Assembly (NCBI GenBank): GCA_016271365.2
Contig: CM057450.1
Coordinates: 1,807,429,967-1,807,493,966, forward strand
Direction of reading: 5' to 3'
DNA from: Neoceratodus forsteri
Lineage: Eukaryota; Chordata; Ceratodontiformes; Ceratodontidae
DNA: 64,000 bases
Part shown: piece after piece, positions 45,711 to 55,720 of the stretch
How the letters are laid out: each line of letters begins with the position of its first letter
Position numbering within the stretch: the first letter of the stretch is position 1
Made by a program: the position numbers and the translations under genes
Notes under the pieces: model-generated
What the model was told of the DNA's origin: nothing
Seen by the model: only the letters and a program-made list of their open reading frames with translations
Database searches by the model: none

Positions 45711-45753
45711 ATGTCAGCCCGGGTCGACTCCCCCATTCCTGTAGGAAGCAGAC
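45711..45753 (+). pseudogene. DIRS pol ORF, first codons
   Basis: ATG at 45711 follows the gag stop by one base. The frame reads MSARVDSPIPVGSR and is then cut by CR1 after the CAGAC target site; it resumes at 47573 with LAYYFQDWKSVTSDKWVL. Confidence 0.7.
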
Positions 45754-47567
45754 ATACTAACATACTAAAATGCCAGCAGAATAGGCCTAATGGTCTTTCG
45801 TGTCTTCTCGTTTGGTCAGCCCCCACCCTGGGTGCTGACCTTGCTGCCCCCCCTCGCCTTCTCTGGCTTCTCCCTTCCCAGTTCCGGATATTTTTGCTGC
45901 ATTGGATTTTGCTTCTAGAACCCTTCTCCTGTACCTGTCCCACCCCCTCTTGAACCCCTCCACCATCTCTGCCTCCACCAGCCCCCTAGGCAGCGCATTG
46001 CATGGCTCCACCACCCTCTCAGTGAAGTAGCAGCTCCCCCTTTCTCCCCTGAATCTTCCCCCCTTCAGCTTCCACCCATGCCCTCTAGTGGCCCCCTCCT
46101 CCTTCCTTGAAGCACCCTGACTGTTCCTCCCTATTTACCCTCTTCATGTACCTGAAGACCTCTATCATGTCCCCCGGTCCCTTCTCTCTTCCAATGTGTA
46201 CATATTTAGCTCTTCGAGCCTCTCCTCATAGGTCCTGTCCCCCAAGCCCCAAATCATTTGGTTGCCCTCCTCTGGACCCTCTCCAGGAGTTTAATGTCCC
46301 TTTTTAAGTGTGGCCTCCAAAACTGCATGCAGTACTCAAGGTGCGGCCTCACCAAGCAGTTATACGCAGGGAGTATCACTGCCCTCCTTCTGGAGGTGAT
46401 CCCCTTAGCGATGAATCCCAACATCCTGTTGGCCTTGGCTGCTGCCCTCCTACAAGTCTCCGAGTTGTTCATCTTGACATCCACCACCACCCCCAGGTCC
46501 CTCTCAGCCATCAAGACTTGTAGCACCCCCCCCCCAGGGTGTACACTTGGCCCAGGTTTCTGGACCCCAGGTGGAGTACCTTGCATTTCCCTGCATTGAA
46601 CCTCAGCTTCCACTTTCTAGACCATCTTTCCAGGGCCTGCAGGTCCACCCTTCCCTCCTCCCCATCCACCACTGCCCCCAGTTTTGAGTCATCCGAAAAG
46701 AGACTCATCTCACTCCTGATTCCTGTCCTTATGTCAGAGACGTAGGTGTTGAACAGGAGGGGCCCAAGGACTGATCCCTGTGGGACCCCACTAATGACCC
46801 TCCTTGGGGATGAGACTATCCCGCCAACTATCTGGTCCTGGAGCCAATTGCCTATCCATCTGATCATCTGGTTCCCCACCCCCATTTCTCCCAGCTTATC
46901 CAACAGGCCCACATGAGGAACAGAGTCAAATGCCTTACTGAAGTCCAGAAAGAGGACATCCACTGGTCTACCCAGGTCCAAGGCACTCGTCACCCAGTCA
47001 TAGAACTCCACAAGGCTTGTCTGACACAATTTCCCCAGGACAAATCCATGCTGTCTATCGTCCAGGCACCCTGACTTTCCAGGTCCCCACCTAGCTCTCC
47101 TTGACAATGCCCTCCATCACCTGCCCACCACCGATGTCAGGCTGACAGGCCTGTAGTTCTCTGCCACCTCCCTTGATCCCCCTTGTGGATAGGCACTATA
47201 TGCGCCACCTTCCAGTCCTGGGGCACCCACCCTGTCCTCAGAGAGATGGTGAAAGCTCCGCTGGGGTTTCGCCAGGACATCGCAAGTTCCTTCAGCATCC
47301 GGGATGTAATTTATCTGGCCCCGGTGCTTTCTCCATCTTAAGGGAGCTGAGGGCTTCCCTCACTCTCTCTGCTGTGATTTCCACTTCCGGTACCTCTTCT
47401 CCCTGCTTAGCCCTCCCCCTCCTGCCAGTGATGCCTCCCTCTCTCCCCAGACCCGCCGATCGGTAAGGGTCCCCCCCCTCCTCAGTATCTCTGTCTCCTC
47501 CTATGTATAATGCAGCACCCCCATTTTCCTTGGTGAAAACTGAGGTGAAGTATTCATTTGTGAAGCT
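45754..47567 (-). mobile_element. CR1 LINE, 1.8 kb, antisense, inserted in the DIRS pol ORF
   Basis: The flanks CAGAC (45749-45753) and CAGAC (47568-47572) form a 5-bp target duplication. Minus-strand coding in order: EYFTSVFTKENGG (47550), VPQDWKVAHIVPIHKGGS (about 47200), DFSKAFDSVPH (RT motif A, about 46930), SGVPQGSVLGPLLFNTYVSD (about 46790), a FSDDSK catalytic box (the second residue is Ser, not Ala), WKLRFNAGKCKVLHLGSRNL, RDLGVVVDVKMNNSET and [18 protein letters not shown]. The 198-codon frame 47107-46511 is its best block. The C-terminal and 3' regions lie at 46260-45755 and are more decayed. Confidence 0.92.
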
Positions 47568-48042
47568 CAGACTGGCTTATTACTTCCAGGACTGGAAGTC
47601 TGTAACCTCAGATAAGTGGGTCTTGGAGGTAGTAAGCCAAGGACTGGCTCTCAGCTTCAAAAAGTTTCCAAAGCTGATTGCCCTAGAGGCAGAGGTTTCA
47701 TCTCTTCTGGCCTTAAGGGCCATAGACAGAGTTCCTACAATCCACAGGGGCAAAGGTCTGTACTCCAGGTACTTCCTTACCCCGAAGAAAACAGGTTAGT
47801 GGCGGCCCATCCTAGACTTAAGATACCTGAAGAAACATCTATTAAAACCAAAGTTTAAAATGGTGACTCTTGGAATAATGCTTCCCTCTCTAAGGCCAGG
47901 GGACTGGCTAGCCTCCCTGGACCTAAAGGATGCCTACTTTCACATTCCCATCAGGTGCTCCCACAAAAAGTACCTCAGGTTCGAACTGCCTTCAGGCCAT
48001 TACCAGTTCAAAGCAATGCCCTTAGGCCTAACATCAGCTCCA
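47568..48042 (+). pseudogene. DIRS reverse transcriptase, N-terminal part
   Basis: Blocks in order: LAYYFQDWKSVTSDKWVLEV, VSSLLALRAIDRVP, GKGLYSRYFLTPKKTG, then (after a stop at 47798) WRPILDLRYLKKHLLKPKFK, MVTLGIMLPSLRPGDWLASL and DLKDAYFHIPIRCSHKKYLR (RT motif A with catalytic Asp), ELPSGHYQFKAMPLGLTSAP (motif B). This is the DIRS RT signature. It is cut after SAP by a CR1 copy with GCTCCA on both sides. Confidence 0.9.
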
Positions 48043-48612
48043 TAGAAACATAGAATTTAACGGCAGATAAGGACCGCTTGGCCCACCTAGTCTGCCCATT
48101 TTCCTACCTAACAGATGAGCTGCAAATCCTAGTTAACCAACAGCTTACTTCATCCTACCCCCAACTAGGACTGCCTTATGTCTGTCCCATGCATTCTTTA
48201 ATTCCCCCACTGTTCTTGACTCCACAACCTCCTCAGGGAGGCTGTTCCATGCATCCACAACCCTCTTAGTGAAAAAATAATTCCTCACATTACCTCTGAG
48301 TTGTCTCCCCTCTATCTTCAAATTGTGCCCCCTTTTTCTTGCACATCTCTTTTTCTGAAAGATGCTACCCTCTTGGACTTTGTTGATTCCCTTGAGGTAC
48401 TTGAAAGTTTCTATCATGTCCCCTCTCTCCCTTCTTTCCTCAAGGGTATACATATTATGCTCCTTTAGTCTTTCTTCTTATGTCTTCTGGTGCAGACCCT
48501 GCACCATTTTGGTTGCCCTCAGCTGGACAGCCTCCACTCTGTCTATGTCTTTGCAGAGATGGGGTCTCCAGAACTGCACACAGTACTCCAGATGGGGTCT
48601 CACCAACTGTCT
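48043..48612 (-). mobile_element. CR1 LINE, 570 bp, antisense, inserted in the DIRS RT
   Basis: The flanks GCTCCA at 48037-48042 and 48613-48618 form the target duplication. The minus strand ends TTCTATGTTTCTA at 48043 and carries the C-terminal frame 48453-48145 with [19 protein letters not shown] and LRGNVRNYFFTKRVVDAWNS. It is strongly 5'-truncated. Confidence 0.92.
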
Positions 48613-49135
48613 GCTCCAAGGGTGTTTATATAATGTCTAGCAGTAGTAGTGGCATTCCTAAGAAGAAAAAATATCTCCGTATTCCCATACCTGGATGACT
48701 GGCTCATAGTGGGTCAGTCTCCAGACCAAGTCAAGTCAGATTTGAAAGTGACCCAGCAAATGCTCACTTCTCTAGGTTTCCTTCTCAATCTTCCCAAGTC
48801 AGTTCTCGAGCCAGTGCAACTTTTTTGACCTTCATGGGGTAGAATTGGACACTGTCAAAGCAAGAGCATTTCTCCCCTTGGTAAGGGTAAAGGCCATCAT
48901 AGAGCTGGCTTCTTCCTTCCACCTTCTAGTTTCTCGAACAGCAAGGCACTTGCTTCAGCTTCTGGGCCACATGGCAGCTTCCACTGCAGTGGTCCAAGGG
49001 GCCAGATTTCAGATGAGGGGCATTCAGTTTCACCTGAGGGCCTTTTGGTCTCAGAAAAAAGATCCTCTAACCAAACTTATTCCAGTGACTCAGACCCTGA
49101 TCCAGGATCTTCAATGGTGGTAGGATCAGGACAAT
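48613..49135 (+). pseudogene. DIRS reverse transcriptase, C-terminal part
   Basis: Directly after the target site the homology continues: a [15 protein letters not shown] block, then the catalytic VFPYLDDWLIVGQ with YLDD at 48688-48699. Frames change by single bases at 48629 and in the A-run at 48666. Next come QQMLTSLGFLLNLPKSVLEP and the frame 48845-49123 (VKARAFLPLVRVKAIIELAS, LLGHMAASTAVVQGARFQMR), the thumb region. Confidence 0.88.
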
Positions 49136-49800
49136 CTCAGGCAAGGATCTCACTCAGTCTCATTCTGTGGTTCTATCCACAAATGCTTCTTTCCTGGGTT
49201 GGGGAGCTCACCTGGGGACTCTGACAGCCCAGGGAGTGTGGTCCACTCAGGAGCCTCTTCTCCACATCAATCTTCTGGAACTCAGAGCAGTTTACCTGGC
49301 CCTGCAAGCCTTCTCATAATCAGTACGGAACAAGGTGGTTCAGGTCAGGACAGACACCACCACCATGTGGTATATCAACAAGCAGGGAGGCATTCGGTCT
49401 ACGGCCTTGTGCATGGAAGCCATGAAATGATGGTCCCTGGCTTATTCTCTGCAGACTTCTCTGGTAGCAGTCCATCTCCCAGGAAAGGACAATGTGCTAG
49501 CAGATGCATTGAGCAGGATCTCCCAGGATCCCCTAGTGTTAAAAGTGATTTTTTCAAGGTGAGGCACTCCAGAGATAGATCTCTTTGCAGCCCCAGACAA
49601 TCACCAACTTCCTCTCCTCTCTTCTGTTGCAGACCCCAAGCCTTGGGCTCAGTCCCTCTGGATGCTCTGATTCTGGACTGGGAAGGGACATTTCTGTATG
49701 CCTTCCCTCCTTTTCTTCTACTGTTCAAGGTTCTGGTCAAGATAAGATCACAGTCTTGCAAAGTGATCCTGATTGCTCCAGATTGGGCCAGGCAGCCTTA
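49136..49800 (+). pseudogene. DIRS RNase H and following region
   Basis: In the reading with compensated shifts: LGWGAHLGTLTAQGVWS, LHINLLELRAVYLALQAFS (the Glu lies in the ELRAV block typical of DIRS RNase H), VRTDTTTMWYINKQGG (catalytic Asp region) and LPGKDNVLADALSRIS. Past it, EIDLFAAPDNHQLPLF and CCRPQALGSVPLDALILDWE match the conserved block between RNase H and recombinase. Single-base shifts separate these from each other. Confidence 0.85.
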
Positions 49801-50039
49801 GTACCCCCTGTTGCTGTCCCTAGCAGTCCATCTTCCCCTATTTCTTCCCAGGAATCACAACCTGTTAACCTCCTCTCATGGGAGGATCTGGTATCCCAGC
49901 CTGCGGTCTCTCAATCTCAAGGCATGGCTCTTGAAGAGTTAGAACATGCAGGTTTACATCTCTCTCTCTATGGGTTCTGGACATTCTCAAAGCCTCTTGA
50001 AAACCCTCCACCAGAAAAACTTATAATTCCAAATGGAAA

Positions 50040-50690
50040 AGATTCAGCATTTGGTGTTCCAAGAAGCATATAACCCCAGATACTGCTGACTTGTCTACAG
50101 TTATGGACTACATGGTTTATCTTAATGGCCTAGGCCTCAGACCAGCTACCCTCAAGGTACACTTGTCAGCTGTTTCTGCTTTTTTGTCAGTGGGAAAGCC
50201 CTCCTCACTGGCATCTCATCCTGCTTTCTGTGAATTTTTCAAGGGATTGCTTCATACCAATCCCTCCCTTTAAGGATCATACTCCTGCTTGGGACCTTAA
50301 TATTTGCATTGCTCAGCTTATGCAACCCACTTTTGAGCCTTTGTCCTCAGCAGAGCTTAAGTACTTGACTTGGAAAACTGTGTTCCTGGTAGCTATTACC
50401 TCTGCCAGGTGTATCAGTGAATTGCAAGCTCTGTCGGTGGAGCCTGATTTTATCTCATTCCATAGAGATAAGGTGGTCCTTAGAACCAATAGAAGGTTCT
50501 TACCTAAAGTGGTTTCAGATTTTCATTTGAACCAATCCATGTCTCTTCCTGTTTTCTTCACTGATCATTCTTCTTCAGGAGAAAGAAGATTACACCGTTT
50601 AGATGTTAAAAGGACCCTTAGCTACTACATTGAGCATGCTAAGGCTAAGGCTACTAACTTTCCAAGGCATAAAACTGGGACTGGGTCCAT
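50040..50690 (+). pseudogene. DIRS tyrosine recombinase, N-terminal part with first catalytic Arg
   Basis: The core-binding part reads TVMDYMVYLNGLGLRPATLK, VHLSAVSAFLSVGKPSSLAS and FCEFFKGLLHTNPS (50091-50273). After a shift the frame 50230 onward has PAWDLNICIAQLMQPTFEPL, SSAELKYLTWKTVFLVAITS, then ARCISELQALS with the first catalytic Arg at 50407-50409. LDVKRTLSYYIEHAKA follows. Homology ends at about 50685, where an unidentified insert begins. Confidence 0.9.
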
Positions 50691-51448
50691 CCTGACCATG
50701 CCCCACCCCCCCATCCGTCACTCCCACAGGCACCACCGCAGACAATGCTGCACACAGTCAATTAAATTTTGCTGCTTGCTCTGGCCATGCCGCCCCACAG
50801 TAACACCAGCAGCAAACATCCAGATTAAAGCAATACATCATTCTGCTGCAGCAAGTTTCAAATCATGATGTACAGAAAGTTCATTAGAAGCAAACCTGCA
50901 TTAAATTGTGTTCAGACATTGGAACTGCATGTATTTCTCCTCCTTACAGTCTCATACCAACCTGCTTACACTCTCCTCATTTGCTGAGCAAACTTCACTT
51001 CAGTGACTCCCACCACCACACCAGATTGTTTTCACACACTTCCCTGCAGCTGATCAGGTTCGGGTACCTTAGTTCACATCTGCCGGTCTCTTCTGTCTGG
51101 AGTCCCTCTCCGCTGCTGGCAGGCAGATGTCCACATGCACTTGTTGCACTACTACCCAGTCTAATCTAACAAGAAGGAATGTGCTTTACCGTGCTCCCGC
51201 TGACATGCTTGCGGTGCAACATAGGTGCAGGGGTTAAAGTTGCAAACTGCTGTCCAGCTTGAGTAGCTCCACAGTGGTGCTGAAATAACTGTCACTCACA
51301 GATTAGCAGTCAGCAGCAAAAAAAAAGGGACAAAACTGGGACAAGTAAGCAAAAACCAGGACAAAAGTGACATTTTGTAAAACTTGTGGGGCACTGGGAC
51401 ATGCTGCCAAAATAGGGACTGTCCTGGGAAAATAGGGACTGTTGGTAG
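50691..51448. mobile_element. Unidentified insert of about 0.76 kb in the DIRS recombinase
   Basis: DIRS coding stops near 50685 and resumes near 51450 with DSLQLFLTYGEVGKGKLATK. The insert has no recognisable coding domain; near its right end AAAATAGGGACTGT occurs twice (about 51410 and 51431). Terminal repeats and target duplication could not be fixed by eye. Confidence 0.6.
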
Positions 51449-51798
51449 CTTTAACTAAGACACTCAGGTTTGACTCTCTCCAGTTGTTCCTCACTTATGG
51501 GGAAGTGGGGAAGGGCAAACTTGCCACTAAGAGAACTATTGCCAGGTGGATTGTCTCTTGTATACAATTCTGATATGAATAGCTAGGCAAAATTCCACCC
51601 TCAGGCCTGAGGGCTCATTCGACTAGAGGTACAGCTGCTTCCCTGGCTGCTGCCAGGGATATTCCCTTACTAGATATATGCAAAGTAGCCACCTGGAAAA
51701 CAGCCCATACTTTCACCAAGCATTACTCTCTGGATATCCAAGCTAGGAGTGATGCTCAGTTTGGCACAGCAGTACTTCAGAGCCTATTCCCAAAGTAG
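51449..51798 (+). pseudogene. DIRS tyrosine recombinase, C-terminal part with HxxR and Tyr
   Basis: The frame reads LATKRTIARWIVSCIQF, one stop, then LRAHSTRGTAASLAAARDIP with catalytic His (51616-51618) and Arg (51625-51627), then LLDICKVATWKTAHTFTKHY with the Tyr nucleophile at 51724-51726. It ends LFPK with stop TAG 51796-51798. All visible catalytic positions of the second half are intact. Confidence 0.9.
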
Positions 51799-51843
51799 GT
51801 TCTGTCCCTCCTCCATGGAGGTAATGCTTGGTAACCTGCATAT

Positions 51844-51936
51844 GTCAGAATACAGCAAGACTTCATGTTGTTTGTAGAAAAAATTACTCACCTTAGTAAT
51901 GTTGTTTCTTCTAATGGAGTCTTGCTGTATTCTGAC
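51844..51936. repeat. DIRS internal complementary region
   Basis: A 19-bp perfect inverted pair starts and ends the region: GTCAGAATACAGCAAGACT (51844-51862) and AGTCTTGCTGTATTCTGAC (51918-51936). The first half is complementary to the left terminal edge seen at 24764-24791; the second half is complementary to the right terminal edge at 52343-52386. They share GGTGAGTAATTTTTT (as its complement) in the middle. In DIRS elements this region bridges the two ends during circle formation. Confidence 0.85.
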
Positions 51937-52189
51937 CTCCCTCCCTGCATCCCCTCTCAGAACCTGTTTTTTGGGAAGTGGGCTGGCAGGAGCAGTGTTG
52001 CACCTCGGGAGTGCTATTGTGCACTCCCTCTTTTTAGAGATGGGGAATGGGTTACGTTTTGATAGTCATAAGTTGTTCACTACCTAGTTTTTGCTTTGGA
52101 TTTCTCAACTTGAGTCTTTTGGGGGATCCAAAATATTTGGTTGCCATTTGGCTAGTAAAACTTTACAATTTCCACATAGTGGGGTTAGT

Positions 52190-52402
52190 TAGTTAGTATT
52201 AGCTTGTAAGAATCTGACAGTTACACTTCAAAGTGCAGCAGACAGAGGTTTGAACCAAGCTCGAGCTCAACGTTCTATGCCCTGCTTAGAATTTAACTCT
52301 TTCCCCTCCGACACAGTTCAAGTGCTGGGGCTAACTGCATATGTCAGAATACAGCAAGACTCCATTAGAAGAAACACAATTACTAAGGTGAGTAATTTTT
52401 TT
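52190..52402 (+). repeat. DIRS right terminal repeat
   Basis: The segment with GAACCAAGCTCGAGCTCAACG and GTCAGAATACAGCAAGACT (52343-52361) is inverted relative to 24773-24930 in the DIRS fragment. The outer end is ACTAAGGTGAGTAATTTTTT (52383-52402). Confidence 0.85.
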
Positions 52403-52599
52403 CCTTTTTGATCAGTATTGGGGTGAGTTGCAAGGCTTTGTAGTTTTACACTTCCTCACTAGTGTCCATAATTATACCCAATGATGGTGCCTGAATGGAG
52501 CCCATAGCTCCAGTAAAATATAGCTCTGTGGTTTTGAACCACTCGTCATTTTATCTCCTACCAAGAGATAACTGCTTCAAAGAACAGCCTCATAGCCTT

Positions 52600-52990
52600 G
52601 CAGAAATTTTTTTTTTATATCAAATATACAACACCACTGGTGATTTTTTAAAGACCAAGGTACAGGTGGGGGGTACTTTTCAGAGAAAAATGTGCTGTAG
52701 AACAAGGGGTCATGCTATGAAGCTGAAAGGAGGTAGATTCAGGAGAGATGTGAGGAGGTATTTCTTCACAGAAAGGGTGGTAGATTCCTGGAACATCCTT
52801 CCAGCGAAGGTAGTGGGGGTGAAAACAGTGGTGTGGTTCAAAAATTAATGGGATAGGCACAAGGGAATTGTTGGGGTGGGGGGACAGCACCATAGATCAA
52901 GTAGAGTCTGCAGCAAAAGGAAGATAAAACTGGGCAGACTGGGTGGGCCCAGCGCCCTTATCTGGCATCAGTTTCTATGTTTCTAAGTTT
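52600..52990 (+). mobile_element. CR1 LINE 3' end, sense
   Basis: The coding end in frame 52495-52848 reads TRGHAMKLKGGRFRRDVRRY then FFTERVVDSWNILPAKVVGV. It is followed by AGATCAAGTAGAGTCTGC, ACTGGGCAGACTGGGTGGGC and the terminus TTTCTATGTTTCTAAGTTT near 52989. Confidence 0.85.
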
Positions 52991-53197
52991 GTTTACATAC
53001 TGCAGGGGTTGATTTTAACATTTTTACTAGTCCAAGGCCTAGTGTAAATTGACCAGGACTAGCACAGCCAATCCTCTACTTGTACATCTTGACTAGTGCA
53101 GGTTTTCCATGGCTGTTAATAAAAGTTAACAAAGTCCCTACATTAGCAGACTCTAGTCCTCATGATAATCTCCCTCAGTGCTCCAGATTGCCTGGTG

Positions 53198-53219
53198 TTT
53201 ATTTATTTAAATAAATAAA
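53198..53219. repeat. 22-bp perfect AT palindrome
   Basis: TTTATTTATTT joined to AAATAAATAAA. It could be two LINE tails in opposite orientation or a simple repeat. Confidence 0.7.
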
Positions 53220-53659
53220 AAAGTAAATATGTTTCCTGTGTTCTGTACTTGTCTTTGTGTCTGATGATTTGCCCTACATTATTAAGACCAGTGCCCCTCA
53301 TTTCCCTACATTTTGAGTGTCTGTAGCCAACATTTCAGGGACAAAATGCTAAGTGTCTGTATCCTACACTTCAGTGACAGAATGTTAAGAGGCACAGTAT
53401 ACAAGGTCTGTCCTACAGGTGGTGGGTTTTATCCCAGCCGCACCATAGCTGCTCTGTCTCACCTCCCAATTTCCCAGCTGTGTATTTTCCCAGGGCCACT
53501 GCAGACCAGACTCTGAAATGACCATCCATAGACCCAAAGCTGCCTTTACTGGCAGATGTAGTGGTGCCAACCTTTCCCAATGGACCATGCCAATTAATAC
53601 CATCCATGTGCAGTATGGGTACACTCCTGACTCATCCACCAATGGCAGGCTGCCATCCC

Positions 53660-54161
53660 TGAAGGTCAGATGACCACCTCTCCTACCATCCTCATGCCCT
53701 TCAGCCCCTCCACTCCCCTCCTCACCCACTTCACTCCTCTTTCTATCTCCCTCTTCGGTCTTGTTCCACCTACTTCTATTCCTGTGTACATGTGTGTTCA
53801 CTATTACATGACTTGCCATTCTAGTGTACTTAAGGATGCATTTGTGCTCCTATGTGTAAGCACCTGTATATTGCCTGCATATTCATGTCCATGTTTACTA
53901 ACCGGTATTCGCTGTACTCTGTATTTTAAGCATTCTGTCTTATCACCTTAATTGCCATTCTAGTGTACTTAAGGGTGCACTTGTGTTCATGTGTGTAATT
54001 ACCTGTGTATTACCTGTATATTTTTACATACCAATATTTACAGTACTCTGTACTGTAAACATTCTGCTCTCCCTTTTCCCCCTTCCCCAGGACACATCTG
54101 GAAATGAGCTATTTCAGCTCAGTATGCCTTTCCCTGGTGAAACTCTTCAAATAAATAAATA
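53660..54161 (+). mobile_element. LINE 3' UTR and tail, L2-like, with internal duplication
   Basis: The tail has hairpin TGAGCT-ATTTC-AGCTCA (54105-54121), CTTTCCCTGGTGAAAC and AAATAAATAAATA (54149-54161). Upstream TTGCCATTCTAGTGTACTTA is present at about 53813 and 53950, starting a tandem duplication with a period of about 137 bp. No coding part is readable. Confidence 0.55.
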
Positions 54162-55504
54162 GTATCACCCTTATCCCACCCAGCATGTGTGTTCATCCTA
54201 GAAACAATGCTTTGGAGTATGTTACTCTATATAGTTTGAAAGGTTAAAATAGGCATTCCTGGGTGCCTAGAGCCTCCTGACTAGAAACAGAGGTGCTGGA
54301 GATCCATACCAGGCTATTGTTTCCCCTGGCTAATGAAAGAACAAAGTTTAGAAAATGCGGTTACTGTCAGGGCAGAGCAGGTTAAAATCAGTACATTTAG
54401 CTGGCCCATCGGCGCAGCAGTAGCACTACTGCTTGTGACCCAAGTTCAGGAACCAGCTTGGATTGTCAGGGGCCGGCCAGGGGGAGGCGGGCCAAGCATT
54501 CTAGGGGATGCTGTCCTCTTCCAGGATGGGAGGGTCGCTGTCCCCGCTGCTCTACCTCCACCTGGGTGACCACAGGTGACAGTGCAGTTGGGGGTGCCAT
54601 GGGTAGGGAGAATGTTGGCCGAGATCTGGAGCAGCAGCGTGCATATGCTCCTTGGATCTCCTAGAGAGCTGACATCCTCAGGGGGAATGGGAGGAACCAA
54701 GGAAAAGACCCAACAATCCACCAGATGATGGGATCGGACCTGCACTCCTCAACAAGCTGGTGCCTGACGAGACACTGTGCATTAAGGGGCTATACTCCCT
54801 TCCCCAACCAGGGGGCAAACTGCAGCCAGATGGAGGACCACTGGCCAGAGGTAGTCGGATTATGACAAAGCTGTGGTGCCTTGGGGTACCTAGATAGAAG
54901 GTAAATATTGTGGCATAGGTGAGGGCATAAACTGTGAATTAAAAAAAAATCAATGCATTTGTGCCTGGTATGTATAAATTAAAAATCTGCAAAGTTTTCT
55001 ATTTCCCAAGCCCCCTAGATTTATCTGGCTCCCTCCCCAAAGAAATAATAGAGTTGCCCCTGGCTCACTTGACTCTGTATGAAAACTTCCAGAACTATAC
55101 ATCTCTGGTTGATCACAGGGTGGGGGCTGAGAATGTCTTTCTCTGCCTGACTGTTCATTGCCCTGTGGTTGGGGGTGAGAATGTGGTGAGGTGCATGATG
55201 ATGTGGGCGATTAAGTGTGCAGTGCTAGGGCTGCTTGATTGAACATTTGCTGCTGTGGGATCCTCTGCTTCAGTGGGGGGAAGGCGCAGAAAGAGGAAGT
55301 GGGGGCCATGGTATAAAACGATGGGGATGGGTACACTGTGTGTGACTGCATGGTAGTCTTTTGCATTTTTTCCTGTATAAAAGATCAAAATTCACCCTTA
55401 TAATTGTGGACTAGTGCAACCATCTGCAGGCTAGTACAACTGTAAATCAACTTGTCCTGCTGGTTAATGAAAAAAAAAAAAAAGGTCACGGTTGACCCCA
55501 GCAC
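54162..55504. other. Stretch with no recognised feature
   Basis: Short frames only; an A-run lies at 55469-55482. Confidence 0.35.
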
Positions 55505-55720
55505 TGTCTAGAAACATTGAAACAGAAAATGATGGTGGAAAAAGACCTGTAGTCCATGCAGTCTGACCATGTTCCCTTTTTAGCTCTGGGACCTACTGTC
55601 CCTCCGGGGTCCTTGCCCTCCTCAACTTCCCCATTCTCCTCCCAGTTTCTGCTGCCCCAAGCAACCACTATACCCTTCATTCTGCCCCAGCTGTGCTTGA
55701 AACCACCAATGTTTTTTGTG
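55505..55720 (-). mobile_element. CR1 LINE 3' fragment, antisense, cut by the gypsy LTR
   Basis: The sequence starts AGAAACATTGAAACAGAAAA (decayed terminal units), then AAAGACCTGTAGTCCATGCA and GTCTGACCATGTTCCC, equivalent to the antisense CR1 3' end at 48.05 kb. It is interrupted at 55721 by the LTR. Confidence 0.65.

Larger units (their letters stand above)
43916..52402 (+). mobile_element. DIRS-type retrotransposon, left end lost, with three insertions
   Basis: The order is gag, RT, RNase H, tyrosine recombinase, internal complementary region, right terminal repeat, as in DIRS elements. These integrate as DNA circles through a tyrosine recombinase and lack an integrase. Homology with the fragment at 24764-25996 starts at about 43916, so the left terminal repeat is missing. 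The right terminal repeat (about 52190-52402) is inverted relative to 24773-24930. CR1 copies lie at 45754-47567 and 48043-48612, both with target duplications, and an unidentified insert lies at about 50690-51448. Many frameshifts make it non-functional. Confidence 0.9.

Noticed and set aside
53385..53819. 144-codon minus-strand frame
   Set aside because: It runs antisense through a CT-rich LINE-like 3' region. No domain is recognisable and the frame is explained by low complexity on the other strand.
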